This document shows positions 5,820-13,040 of a stretch of 17,342 nucleotides of DNA, in pieces; position 1 is the stretch's first letter; each line of letters starts with the position of its first letter. Location of the stretch: assembly GCA_035642715.1 (NCBI GenBank), contig DASQRW010000077.1, positions 1-17,342 on the forward strand, written 5' to 3'. The notes below the pieces were generated by a model that ran no database searches, was not told the DNA's origin, and worked only from the letters and a program-made list of their open reading frames with translations. The stretch is from JAJNBK01 sp035642715. Its GTDB lineage: Archaea > Thermoproteota > Nitrososphaeria > Nitrososphaerales > Nitrososphaeraceae. Position numbers and translations under genes: made by a program.

Positions 5820-7661
5820 TCAAGCAGCACATTCTCCGCGAGCAGTCTTTGCAGAAAATTTGACATCATTGCCATAATCTCTGTATGATTCTGGATCCTG
5901 TTCTATTGGTGCTAATTGCGTAACTGGAAGCAATATTGCCTTGATATTTTCAATATTTTTTATGCTGCCTTTTCCTTCTCCGAGTACAATTTTGTTGATC
6001 CATTGATTCAATGTTTCATTGTTATTGCGTTCCTGTTTGTATACGTCTATAATCTTGCGAATTATATCGATGACACGTTTTGCTGGTACTCTCATTACGG
6101 CCTTTCCTAATTCTCCATATTCTCCATCACTTCCTCCGAATAGCATTGTGTATGTCGGAGCCATTGCCGACCCGATTCTTGATGCTCCACCAAAGAATCC
6201 AATCGTCGCAATTTCGTGCTGCCCACAGGAATTAGGACAACCACTAATCTTGATTGTGGAATTCCTTAAACTATCATCAGTGTCAAATTCTAATTCCAAG
6301 AGTTTGCGTTGTACTTCTTTTGCCAACCTGTGGGAGTTTGTAATTGCTAGATTACAGGAAGTAGTCCCAGAACATCCAACTGCCGATGCAATTGTTAATG
6401 CTCCAGGATTTGCTAGTCCTATTGATGCCAGCCTGTTATAAAAGTCGGCCAAATCACTATCCTTTACATAACGAATAGCAAAATTTTGCTGGGGTGTGTT
6501 TCTAGCAGCAGTTTCGGCAGAGAATTCGCGTATAGATTTTGCTAATACCCGTAGTTGGTTCGCTGTAATATCTCCTGCTCCTAGTGTTACAAAAACTGTG
6601 AAATAGCCTTCCTGCTTTTGTGGAATAACGTTAGTATGGAGCCATCTTTTATATGCGGGGCTTTCCTGATGATAAGTAACCTGTTCATTTAGCATTGGTA
6701 ATTTTGATGTCATATTCATTGATTTTGATAAGCATCTTTCTTCTTCTTCTCTAACATTAAATAGTTTGGCTGTAGAAAGAGATGTAGTCATTTCCACTAT
6801 CGAGCGCTCCTTAAGGGCCATTTTTTGGAATTTTTCCCATCCCATTTCATGTACTAGATAACGCATTCTATTTCTTGCCATATTTTCACGATTGCCATGT
6901 CTATCAAACAGTCGGATGGTAGCCATACACGTTGATAGTACCCTATCTTCTGGTGTAAAGTCCTCTAAGGGATGGCCTATAAATGAGGCAGCACCCAGAC
7001 CCCCGCCAAGATAAATTTTGAATCCTTTTACATCATCTTTGATCGCAGATACCAATCCAATGTCAGCAACTCTCACAAGGCCATGTTTATTGCAACAGGC
7101 AAAATTAATCTTAAACTTGCGAGGAAGGTTCTGACACATAGGATTTCTAATAAAGAACCGAGCAATTGCTTTAGCATACGGAGTAGCATCGAATGCTTCA
7201 TCTGAACAAACACCAGCGAAATGACTACACATTACATTTCTAACAGTGTTGCCACATGCTTCTCTAGTTGTAAGGCCTACTTCAACAAGGCCTCTCATTA
7301 CTTCGCTAACATCTTCTAATTGCACCCAGTGAAGCTGAATGTTCTGTCGTGTAGAGACATGAGCTGAGCCAATTGAGAACGCTTCTGATAGGCTGGCTAT
7401 CTTTTCAAGCTGTTCTGGTGTGATTTCACCACTAGGTATTTTGATTCTGATCATACTAAAATTCATCTGGAGTCTTGAACTGTATGTACCGGCTTGTAGT
7501 CTAAAACGACGAAAATCGTCATCAGATAACTTACCTTGTCTGTAAAGTTTAACTTTTTGAGCGAAAATTTCTGTTTCCTCCTCTTTTCCCCATTGTGAAT
7601 TGGGTTCTGAGTAAGGAATATTCCTCTGTTTAGGATTATCATTACTAGTCTTATTTTTCAA
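5820..7661 (-). CDS. ferredoxin-dependent siroheme reductase (sulfite or nitrite), 613 aa
   Basis: A two-lobe nitrite/sulfite reductase. The N-terminal lobe (about 55-190) has the ferrodoxin-like half-domain, STRQNIQLHW (104-112), then TTREACGNTVRNV with the adjacent Cys-rich part. The C-terminal lobe carries the siroheme/4Fe-4S site: C430-x5-C436 (GCSGTTSCNLA) and C475-x3-C479 (CPNSCGQH). The family reduces sulfite to sulfide or nitrite to ammonia with six electrons; the sequence alone does not decide which. The rhodanese 42 nt downstream favours sulfur, while thaumarchaeal homologues are often labelled nirA. The start is TTG 7661: an upstream stop and no ATG before residue 66 leave little choice, and a TATA box 29 nt away supports a leaderless TTG. 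Length agrees with the family. Confidence 0.9.
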   Translation of the reverse strand: MKNKTSNDNPKQRNIPYSEPNSQWGKEEETEIFAQKVKLYRQGKLSDDDFRRFRLQAGTYSSRLQMNFSMIRIKIPSGEITPEQLEKIASLSEAFSIGSAHVSTRQNIQLHWVQLEDVSEVMRGLVEVGLTTREACGNTVRNVMCSHFAGVCSDEAFDATPYAKAIARFFIRNPMCQNLPRKFKINFACCNKHGLVRVADIGLVSAIKDDVKGFKIYLGGGLGAASFIGHPLEDFTPEDRVLSTCMATIRLFDRHGNRENMARNRMRYLVHEMGWEKFQKMALKERSIVEMTTSLSTAKLFNVREEEERCLSKSMNMTSKLPMLNEQVTYHQESPAYKRWLHTNVIPQKQEGYFTVFVTLGAGDITANQLRVLAKSIREFSAETAARNTPQQNFAIRYVKDSDLADFYNRLASIGLANPGALTIASAVGCSGTTSCNLAITNSHRLAKEVQRKLLELEFDTDDSLRNSTIKISGCPNSCGQHEIATIGFFGGASRIGSAMAPTYTMLFGGSDGEYGELGKAVMRVPAKRVIDIIRKIIDVYKQERNNNETLNQWINKIVLGEGKGSIKNIENIKAILLPVTQLAPIEQDPESYRDYGNDVKFSAKTARGECAA

Positions 7662-7684
7662 TATGATCTACTTCAAACCTAAAA

Positions 7685-7697
7685 CCTTATATTTTTT
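7685..7697 (-). promoter_or_regulatory. TATA box of the siroheme reductase operon
   Basis: AAAAAATATAAGG on the minus strand, centred about 29 nt upstream of TTG 7661, which is the right spacing for a leaderless or near-leaderless mRNA. Confidence 0.6.
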
Positions 7698-7892
7698 GTG
7701 GAAGTAGGGTATATTAGTAGTTACATACGAAAATAGCGGCAAGAAATACTCCTATTAGCTATTGTATCTTGTGTCAAGACCATTTTGTATCAATCTTATC
7801 ATTGTTTGCTCTATCTTAATCATTGGGAGAATTTAATCCAGCAATAAATATATCAAGAAATTACAAATCAATAAGAAAAGAAAGAATCATAA
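7698..7892. other. AT-rich spacer without recognisable gene
   Basis: No coding-like reading frame or structured RNA is evident between the reductase promoter and the remnant at 7893-8058. Confidence 0.5.
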
Positions 7893-8058
7893 CTAAATCC
7901 CTATTATATTGCTGCGGTCAATATAAGTACTCGCTCCTTTGACAATATCCTTACTCTTTTTCTGTTCTGCTCTTACTACTACAGGTATTTAAAAGTCAGT
8001 TTGAAATCTGTTTCTCAGCAAGTTCTCCGACATATTCTTCATTCTCAGAATTGACAGC
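7893..8058 (-). pseudogene. possible gene remnant in two frames
   Basis: Just after the UPF0201 stop, minus-strand codons 8058-7996 read AVNSENEEYVGELAEKQISN and then TGA. A second frame, 7988-7893, reads IPVVVRAEQKKSKDIVKGAS and further, ending at TAG. Both use Val, Ala, Gly, Glu and Asp far more than random DNA of this composition should, and neither has a start codon. A 19-nt insertion between them would join them as KQI-PVVVRA. It may be a small decayed gene; no family recognised. Confidence 0.3.
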
Positions 8059-8063
8059 CTAGC

Positions 8064-8486
8064 TCAAAATGACTTTTTACCGTCTGCTGGAGCCAGCCAA
8101 CAGATAAGCACATCTAATTCGTCACAATCAATGGTTACACTTATAGGTCCTAGGGGAGACTCCTTTACATCTTCAATTACCACTACAATACCAGCACTAG
8201 CCGCTTGTTTATTTAGAAGGAAATAAGTCGTGTCTGCAATTTTATGATAAAGCAACATTCTTCTAAGAACACCCATTGAAGCTTTGGATCTAATCTGCTC
8301 ATAAATAGTGCGAAGTGATTCGCTCCCGCTGGCTCTGCCAATAACTCTGCTGCCATATCTAAAGTCTGGAGAACATTTATCAATAACATTAGTTATAGCT
8401 GATATTACTTTTTCAGGACATTCAGACGGAGAAACTGAAGATTCTACTTTTAATTCAATTCGTGCTGTAAGAGGCGCTTTTCTCAT
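8064..8486 (-). CDS. UPF0201 family protein (predicted RNA-binding), 140 aa
   Basis: The start RIELKVESSVSPSECPEKVISAITNVI (residues 10-36), YGSRVIGRASGSESLRTIYEQIRS in the middle and the C-terminal ISVTIDCDELDVLICWLAPADG are the landmarks of this archaeal family. Structures of members show a fold related to ribosomal protein L5 and RNA binding has been proposed. Its ATG overlaps the stop of the UPF0200 gene as ATGA, so the two are translationally coupled. In some archaea the two domains are fused in a single UPF0200/UPF0201 protein, which argues for a joint function. Confidence 0.9.
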   Translation of the reverse strand: MRKAPLTARIELKVESSVSPSECPEKVISAITNVIDKCSPDFRYGSRVIGRASGSESLRTIYEQIRSKASMGVLRRMLLYHKIADTTYFLLNKQAASAGIVVVIEDVKESPLGPISVTIDCDELDVLICWLAPADGKKSF

Positions 8487-9121
8487 TTATTATTATTACC
8501 TTTATGTTTAATAGTAATATTATTATCATTTTTATTAATTTCAGCGATCCACTTTTGGATTATTTCAAAACCTTTTTCTTTTAATTCTTCGATTGTTAGA
8601 TCATTGTTAGACAACGTTTCGTCTGCTAAAGCTATAGCTTCACTGATACCTACTGTTAATTCACGTCTGTCTCGCACTACAAAATCCTGGATGCTTGATG
8701 GACAATCAGGTCTAGCTCTTTCTTTTGTATATGTGAACCTCGTATTTGTTGATGCGTGAATAGCTAATAATTTGACGTATCCTACAGTCTTTAATACCTC
8801 AACTTCAGGCATACTTCTAATGCCATCAATAATAATGACATTGATATCGTTATAATCTCTTTCCATTTTTCTTAAAATTAAATGAGCTATTGCTCCTGGT
8901 CCCAAGTCTCTTCGTAATTTTAACATCAAACTACCTAAATTATAATCCGTCGGTTCTAAATTTTGCCGATTAGCCTCTTCTCTGACGGCATCTCCCATAG
9001 TTATCACGGGGAATCCTTTTTCTTTTAGAGAAGAAGCAATAGTGGATTTTCCAGCTCCAGGCATTCCTGTTAGACAGATAATAATCCTCATCTGTTTTTT
9101 TATTTCAAATTTATTTCCCAT
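8483..9121 (-). CDS. UPF0200 family P-loop kinase-like protein, 212 aa
   Basis: The protein resembles adenylate/dephospho-CoA kinases: Walker A GMPGAGKST (residues 19-27), TMGDAVREEA (41-50), a Walker-B-like strand VIIIDGIRSMPEVE, and a lid with arginines (TKERARPDCPSS, DRRE). It probably phosphorylates a small nucleotide-like substrate, but none is established for the family. The Asn/Lys C-terminal tail (KNDNNITIKHKGNNNK) looks like repeat-driven growth. I keep the ATG at 9121: a TATA-like ATAATATAC lies about 28 nt upstream, fitting leaderless transcription. ATG 9091 (MRIIICLTGMPGAG) is the conserved family start and remains possible. First gene of the two-gene unit with UPF0201. Confidence 0.9.
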   Translation of the reverse strand: MGNKFEIKKQMRIIICLTGMPGAGKSTIASSLKEKGFPVITMGDAVREEANRQNLEPTDYNLGSLMLKLRRDLGPGAIAHLILRKMERDYNDINVIIIDGIRSMPEVEVLKTVGYVKLLAIHASTNTRFTYTKERARPDCPSSIQDFVVRDRRELTVGISEAIALADETLSNNDLTIEELKEKGFEIIQKWIAEINKNDNNITIKHKGNNNK

Positions 9122-9144
9122 CTTGCTTTTTTGCAGTTTATCTC

Positions 9145-9153
9145 GTATATTAT
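9145..9153 (-). promoter_or_regulatory. TATA box of the UPF0200-UPF0201 operon
   Basis: ATAATATAC on the minus strand, centred about 28 nt upstream of the ATG at 9121. This spacing implies a leaderless transcript beginning at or near that ATG. Confidence 0.5.
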
Positions 9154-9157
9154 GTAC

Positions 9158-9602
9158 GTCATTCAGAGAAACTGTCTATACTCTTTATTTTATGCTAGTG
9201 ATATCTAAAATAATGAAAACAAAAATCATAGACGAAGAACTCGCTAGATATTGTATATGCATATGCAACACCATCTTTATTTATAATATAAATTATTTTA
9301 AATAGATTCTGGTAGTTGCATATAGAAAAGATGGAATAAAGTTAGCCAGGCATCAGAGTCTCTTTGTTTTTCAAGATAGAAACTGATTAATAATGAAGAA
9401 AAATTTTAAAACATAAATATTGATACAAAAGTGATTTGTTAAATAATATTCTGAAGCTCAATAATAATTCGGCTTTTTTAGATCTCAATACCAGATCCTG
9501 TTATACAATCTTATCCAAAAAGCATGGGTTTATATATATAGAATGTATTTTTATCTGCTTTAATTATTTACATTAAATGACACATATTATATGTTTCCTG
9601 CA
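9158..9602. other. divergent spacer with no convincing gene
   Basis: A 30-codon frame (9213-9305, MKTKIIDEELARYCICICNT) and a 24-codon stretch after it are the only protein-like parts, and neither is supported by a promoter or ribosome binding site. A strong TATA-like TTTATATATATA at 9530-9541 could start a transcript toward the secreted-protein gene, which would give it a leader of about 80 nt. Confidence 0.45.
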
Positions 9603-9615
9603 TAGGACAATCCTA
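9603..9615. promoter_or_regulatory. palindrome TAGGA-CAA-TCCTA before the secreted-protein gene
   Basis: A 5+3+5 inverted repeat 29-41 nt upstream of the TTG start at 9644, overlapping the AT-rich TAATTAAAG where a TATA box would be expected. A repressor bound there would block the preinitiation complex. Confidence 0.35.
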
Positions 9616-9643
9616 ATTAAAGGCTAATCTTATATTATTTTAC

Positions 9644-10318
9644 TTGATCTTATTCAGTAATACAGAAACAAAGTTTGAAAGGATTGTATTATCTCTAGTT
9701 ATAGCTTTAATATTTCTTATCGTTACTTGCACAAATTCTGCATTCTCACAACAAGACCAGGAGGCAACCAGTACAATCGGCGTAAAAATTACATCGCCTA
9801 GTATAGGTCAACAAGTTCCAGTTGGCGAGCTTACAATATCAGGAATATCTACAGATAATGCTACTACTGATTGTACAGTCTATGCTGATTGGAATGACCA
9901 AAAACCATTTCAAAAAGCTATGGCAACTGGTCCTGGGGGAGTAAATGATTATTCAACATGGAATTTTACATATACAAAGAATTACAATCTTATTACAAAT
10001 GGAACAAACAATCTTACTTCTAAATTATCTTGTCTTAGTAGTCCTACTAATGTGACAAAATGGAATAGTGTAAATGTCACCGGAGAAGTTGACTTAACAA
10101 TATCAAAAAATAACGTGACTGCAGGCGACCAGCGTACATCATTTGGGGGTGGGAATGCAACCAGTATAGAAAATGAGACTGGAAATATTACAGATCTAAG
10201 TCAGGTTAATACTTCTCTTAGTAATGCGCCTAATAATGATAATGCAACAACAGCTGTCCCTAATAACAAAACAGGAAATCCCATAATTGATTTTTTCAAA
10301 GGCATGTTTGGCAGTTAA
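9644..10318 (+). CDS. secreted, N-glycosylation-site-rich Ig-like protein (224 aa)
   Basis: A signal peptide lies at residues about 13-35: a positively charged start, the hydrophobic core IVLSLVIALIFLIVT and a cleavage site near NSAFS|QQ. The mature part opens with an Ig/bacterial-like beta domain (VKITSPSIGQQVPVGELTIS), including C77 and C130, which probably form a disulfide. The C-terminal 80 residues are low-complexity Asn/Thr/Ser. Thirteen N-x-S/T sequons (N72, N107, N119, N123, N136, N144, N157, N171, N177, N181, N189, N200, N208) predict heavy glycosylation. Proteins of this design are frequent in Nitrososphaerales; exact role unknown. No lipobox is evident: the Cys at 29 lacks the needed neighbours. 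The start is TTG 9644; the next Met is at residue 93, and an in-frame stop lies ten codons upstream. Confidence 0.8.
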   Translation: MILFSNTETKFERIVLSLVIALIFLIVTCTNSAFSQQDQEATSTIGVKITSPSIGQQVPVGELTISGISTDNATTDCTVYADWNDQKPFQKAMATGPGGVNDYSTWNFTYTKNYNLITNGTNNLTSKLSCLSSPTNVTKWNSVNVTGEVDLTISKNNVTAGDQRTSFGGGNATSIENETGNITDLSQVNTSLSNAPNNDNATTAVPNNKTGNPIIDFFKGMFGS

Positions 10319-10384
10319 GTCTGCATGTCAGCTCTTCAATTACCTTTTTCTTTCATCTGGATAAATTAGAAGCATTCGTCAAGG

Positions 10385-10703
10385 TTATATTGGTGAAAGT
10401 AACTTCAGGATAGGAATTTGATAAATTCTATAACTTTCATTACCAGTCATAACATCTTGCCAAGCAAGGTCGTTTATTACCAAAGGACCAATATCTTTTC
10501 ATTCTTCTGATCTTCTGCGCAACTGGTGAAGATAATGCAATACATTTACCATTAGAGTTGCTTAAAAGTTGTAGAATAGCAATTAATACATACTCTATGA
10601 ACTTATCATTATGAACATTATACCAAATATGCTGTGTAGAAAATTTAATAGATAATATATCTCTCTAAAGTATCCAAATTGTTTGCCTTGATTTTTTAAA
10701 CAT
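10385..10703 (-). pseudogene. decayed or frameshifted small gene (about 105 codons)
   Basis: On the minus strand, ATG 10703-10701 opens MFKKSRQTIWIL, meets TAG at 10667-10665 and continues in the same frame through RDILSIKFSTQHIWYNVHND, EYVLIAILQLLSNSNGKC and ALSSPVAQKIRR. At about 10495-10508 the frame breaks: removing one A from the AAAA run joins it to MKDIGPLVINDLAWQDVMTG and NESYRIYQIPILKLLSPI, ending at TAA 10387-10385. The two halves together make a continuous, well-composed protein of about 105 residues, with length 319 nt = 3n+1 as a single insertion predicts. No family recognised. It lies downstream of the secreted-protein gene, on the opposite strand. Confidence 0.55.
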
Positions 10704-10728
10704 CTATTAATATGACACATTAGATTTG

Positions 10729-10995
10729 ATGATACTAATAATAAAGGACCATTTAGCATGTAATACTATTGGGAGTATAAAAGAACAAGTTTACATAGTC
10801 ATTCATCGTTCTCATCAAATTAGCGTTATTGCTGCATTGTATTACATAGCTTATAAATTAAAAAAATTTTATACTTCTCGATCTAAATCTGTTGAAATCC
10901 AGGAAACAATAATGAGTCAACAGCATCTTTTCTATTTAGAGACTCTTATGTGGTTCGATGAGCGGTTGATCCAACATTTCATTTACCTTTTGTAA
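10729..10995 (+). CDS. doubtful ORF (88 aa)
   Basis: An open frame from ATG 10729 (MILIIKDHLACNTIGSIKEQ) to TAA 10993-10995. It has a partly protein-like composition but no recognised domain, ribosome binding site or clear TATA box. Its last 60 nt lie antisense to the C-terminus of the better-supported gene at 10936. It may be a decayed fragment or chance. Confidence 0.2.
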   Translation: MILIIKDHLACNTIGSIKEQVYIVIHRSHQISVIAALYYIAYKLKKFYTSRSKSVEIQETIMSQQHLFYLETLMWFDERLIQHFIYLL

Positions 10996-11367
10996 ATGCA
11001 TGGCTAGTTCTTTTAAAACCTGAATTTGTTTAGAGGGTTCGTTCGCAAAACGAAGTACATTATCTATAAACATATCAATTGAAATAATTTCCTCACCCAG
11101 TACTTCTATTCCTTTACAAGTAAGTAAATATGACTTAACGGGCTGGCCATCTTGGATGCCGTTTAAAAAGTAATTTTGTGTTTCCTTCATAGCGGAACTT
11201 GCCTTACGATAATGTCCTTTTATTATTTCTGCTTCATTAGTAATTTTCTGTTCTAATAAGCTCATACTATCTATAAGATCGTTTATTCGAATAGAATAAT
11301 CAGTGGTCGCGGAAGGCATATCTTTGAGACTTTTCGCGACTTGTACTATGTCATTATTCGAATTCAT
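10936..11367 (-). CDS. hypothetical helical protein (143 aa)
   Basis: The product is soluble-looking and mostly helical (for example residues 27-47, INDLIDSMSLLEQKI, and 119-137 with VLKELAMHLQKVNEMLDQ). Composition is normal for a real protein of this organism; no domain is recognised and there is a single Cys (residue 84) in LLTCKG. ATG 11367 is the obvious start; an AT-rich stretch around 11385-11400 may be its promoter. It is flanked on both sides by decayed genes on the same strand and appears to be the only survivor of that stretch. Confidence 0.7.
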   Translation of the reverse strand: MNSNNDIVQVAKSLKDMPSATTDYSIRINDLIDSMSLLEQKITNEAEIIKGHYRKASSAMKETQNYFLNGIQDGQPVKSYLLTCKGIEVLGEEIISIDMFIDNVLRFANEPSKQIQVLKELAMHLQKVNEMLDQPLIEPHKSL

Positions 11368-11443
11368 AGTAATTATTAATATTATATTACTTTATAGTAT
11401 ATAATTATACTCTGAACATAAAGAATAATATTAGTATTCTTTC

Positions 11444-12074
11444 TTATTTATCTATTTTACCATTATGACAAATTACAAATTTGTGAACTCTTATCAATGG
11501 AAGAATAGCAGAACTCCTGGCGGCTATTGCTTCGACCTTTATGCTCTCTTTCTCTTTTGGTTTGTAGCCACTATCAAGTAAATACTTTCTGTAGAACAAC
11601 ATCATGAGTATTTCTAGGCTGGATAAGGCAACTTCTTGCTTCTGCTTCTTGTTCTACTCAATTCCAGGGTCAATTCTGTCTTCAAATACTGTTCTTCCAT
11701 TTGCTTCATGCAAATGATTTGTATGTCTCTACCTTATGATATAATAATGCCTCTATTGTTAAATTGGGGGTTAATACGATACATCAACTTACTTTGAAAA
11801 TATGCATCTATTAGGGACTATCCTACATTGAAACGATTAATTTAATTCCAATATCATTTTCTAATGCTTTTTAGAAATGTCATTGCTAGGCTTATTACTG
11901 TATTAGTATAATAGTATCGGGGAAAATATCAGATTCTCCAAACTTTAATCGTATTAAGACCAATATCTTTACTGCCTAAAGTTTGAGAAATTGCAGAAGT
12001 TAGTAGGGAAACACAGCAGCTGAAATAATTACTACAAGAATATTCATGTAAATGTCATTTATCCTAAACTGCAT
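11444..12074 (-). pseudogene. heavily decayed gene (about 210 codons, many frameshifts)
   Basis: Minus-strand protein-like pieces follow each other in changing frames: MQFRINDIYMNILVVIISAA (ATG 12074), TSAISQTLGSKDIGLNTIKV, SDIFPDTIILIQ, NKPSNDISKK, ALENDIGIKLIVSM, SLIDAYFQSKLMYRINPQFN, IEALLYHKVETYKSF, then HEANGRTVFEDRIDPGIE. After a TAG (11656-11654) comes a 69-codon open stretch including SSLEILMMLFYRKYLLDSGY and VEAIAARSSAILPLIRVH, ending at TAA 11446-11444. A TATA-like AAATATATTT (12093-12102) precedes the ATG. At least six indels and two or three stops are needed. The N-terminus looks like a membrane anchor or signal. No family recognised. It is possible that only the 53-aa end, from ATG 11605, is translated. 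Confidence 0.6.
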
Positions 12075-12455
12075 TGAGGTGAATATTCTAGTAAATATAT
12101 TTGGCCTTAATTTGCTTAATCCTCACACAATATAAATAAATCATTTAGCATATTATATATAATATATATATAGGAAAAATCTCACAGGTTGATAATACTG
12201 GCTAGATACCGTAATTGCTACAAGAGAAAATCTTTCGAAGTTATGTCCTAAAATCCATGTCATTATAGATATAACCGATTTGAATTATGATAAGAAGAAG
12301 AATCAAGCTGAATTTATTCAATTTATTCCAAATGTAGAATCTATTATAGATTGAAAATCTTTGTGAAACCAAATTATTATACGACCAATATATATATATA
12401 AAATTATTTTGCTGTATTAAAAGTATTAATCTGCATTTAAATAAATTCAAATCCA
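12075..12455. other. AT-rich spacer before the RNA-processing operon
   Basis: It contains TATA runs (12152-12172 and 12388-12400) and a spurious 71-codon minus-strand frame (12241-12456), rejected because its product is almost entirely Ile/Asn/Tyr/Phe/Leu, as expected from random AT-rich DNA. Confidence 0.5.
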
Positions 12456-12463
12456 TAATTATA
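12456..12463 (+). promoter_or_regulatory. TATA box of the thpR-cca-kinase operon
   Basis: TAATTATA, centred about 28 nt before ATG 12489. The spacing favours that ATG, with a leaderless transcript, over the TTG at 12474. Confidence 0.5.
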
Positions 12464-12488
12464 CGGTAAAATATTGAACACTAATAGA

Positions 12489-13040
12489 ATGTTCATTGCT
12501 GTGGATGTATCAAGCAAAGACAATATCGAAAAATTACAGCACAAATTACAAATCTCTGCGGGATGGAATACACTATTGTTAAAGCCGGTATCAAAACAGA
12601 GTTTTCATTTTACATTAATTTTTCTTGGTGAAGTGACAATCAATACTGTTGACAAGATTAAGACCAACTTATCAGAAATACAATTTGAACCAATTAAAAT
12701 TACCTATACCGGTATTGGCGGTTTTCCAAATTCAAATACTGCTAGAGTGATCTGGATGGGGGTGGATGCAGAAGGAGGTCGAAAACTTGTTGGTCTTGCT
12801 GAAAAAGTAAGATCAAAAATGAAAGATATAGATTTCAGGCCTGACAAACCATTCACACCACATATGACTCTTTTTCGTGTAAAGACAGGAGGGTTAAAGA
12901 TAACAACTAAATTGTTGTCAGAGTATAATCGTATGATCTTCGGTTCTGAGGTTATTAATAAAATCCATCTGAAGCGAAGTGATCTCACTTCTACAGGTCC
13001 TATTTACACAGATGTATTTACGGTGAATGCTTGTGACTGA
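12489..13040 (+). CDS. thpR: RNA 2',3'-cyclic phosphodiesterase (LigT/ThpR family), 183 aa
   Basis: The two-histidine phosphoesterase fold is defined by two H-x-T motifs: SFHFTLIFLG (His40, Thr42) and FTPHMTLFR (His125, Thr127), counted from ATG 12489. The protein starts MFIAVDV, as the family does. Homologues hydrolyse 2',3'-cyclic phosphate ends of RNA and ligate tRNA halves in vitro. It is followed by cca with a 14-nt overlap, so a role in tRNA end processing is likely. A TTG 15 nt upstream could add five residues, but the TATA position and family start favour the ATG. Length is normal. Confidence 0.92.
   Translation: MFIAVDVSSKDNIEKLQHKLQISAGWNTLLLKPVSKQSFHFTLIFLGEVTINTVDKIKTNLSEIQFEPIKITYTGIGGFPNSNTARVIWMGVDAEGGRKLVGLAEKVRSKMKDIDFRPDKPFTPHMTLFRVKTGGLKITTKLLSEYNRMIFGSEVINKIHLKRSDLTSTGPIYTDVFTVNACD

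Noticed and set aside
6019..6441. 140-codon plus-strand frame
   Set aside because: Lies wholly antisense to the siroheme-cluster part of the reductase gene and mirrors its codons.
9042..9305. plus-strand open frame across the UPF0200 start
   Set aside because: First half is antisense to the UPF0200 P-loop region; remainder is AT-rich with no support.
9644..9733. lipoprotein signal (Cys29) in the secreted protein
   Set aside because: The residues before Cys29 (IVT) do not match a lipobox; a standard signal peptide fits better.
12241..12456. 71-codon minus-strand open frame
   Set aside because: Product is nearly only Ile, Asn, Tyr, Phe and Leu, as random AT-rich DNA gives; no start signal or domain.
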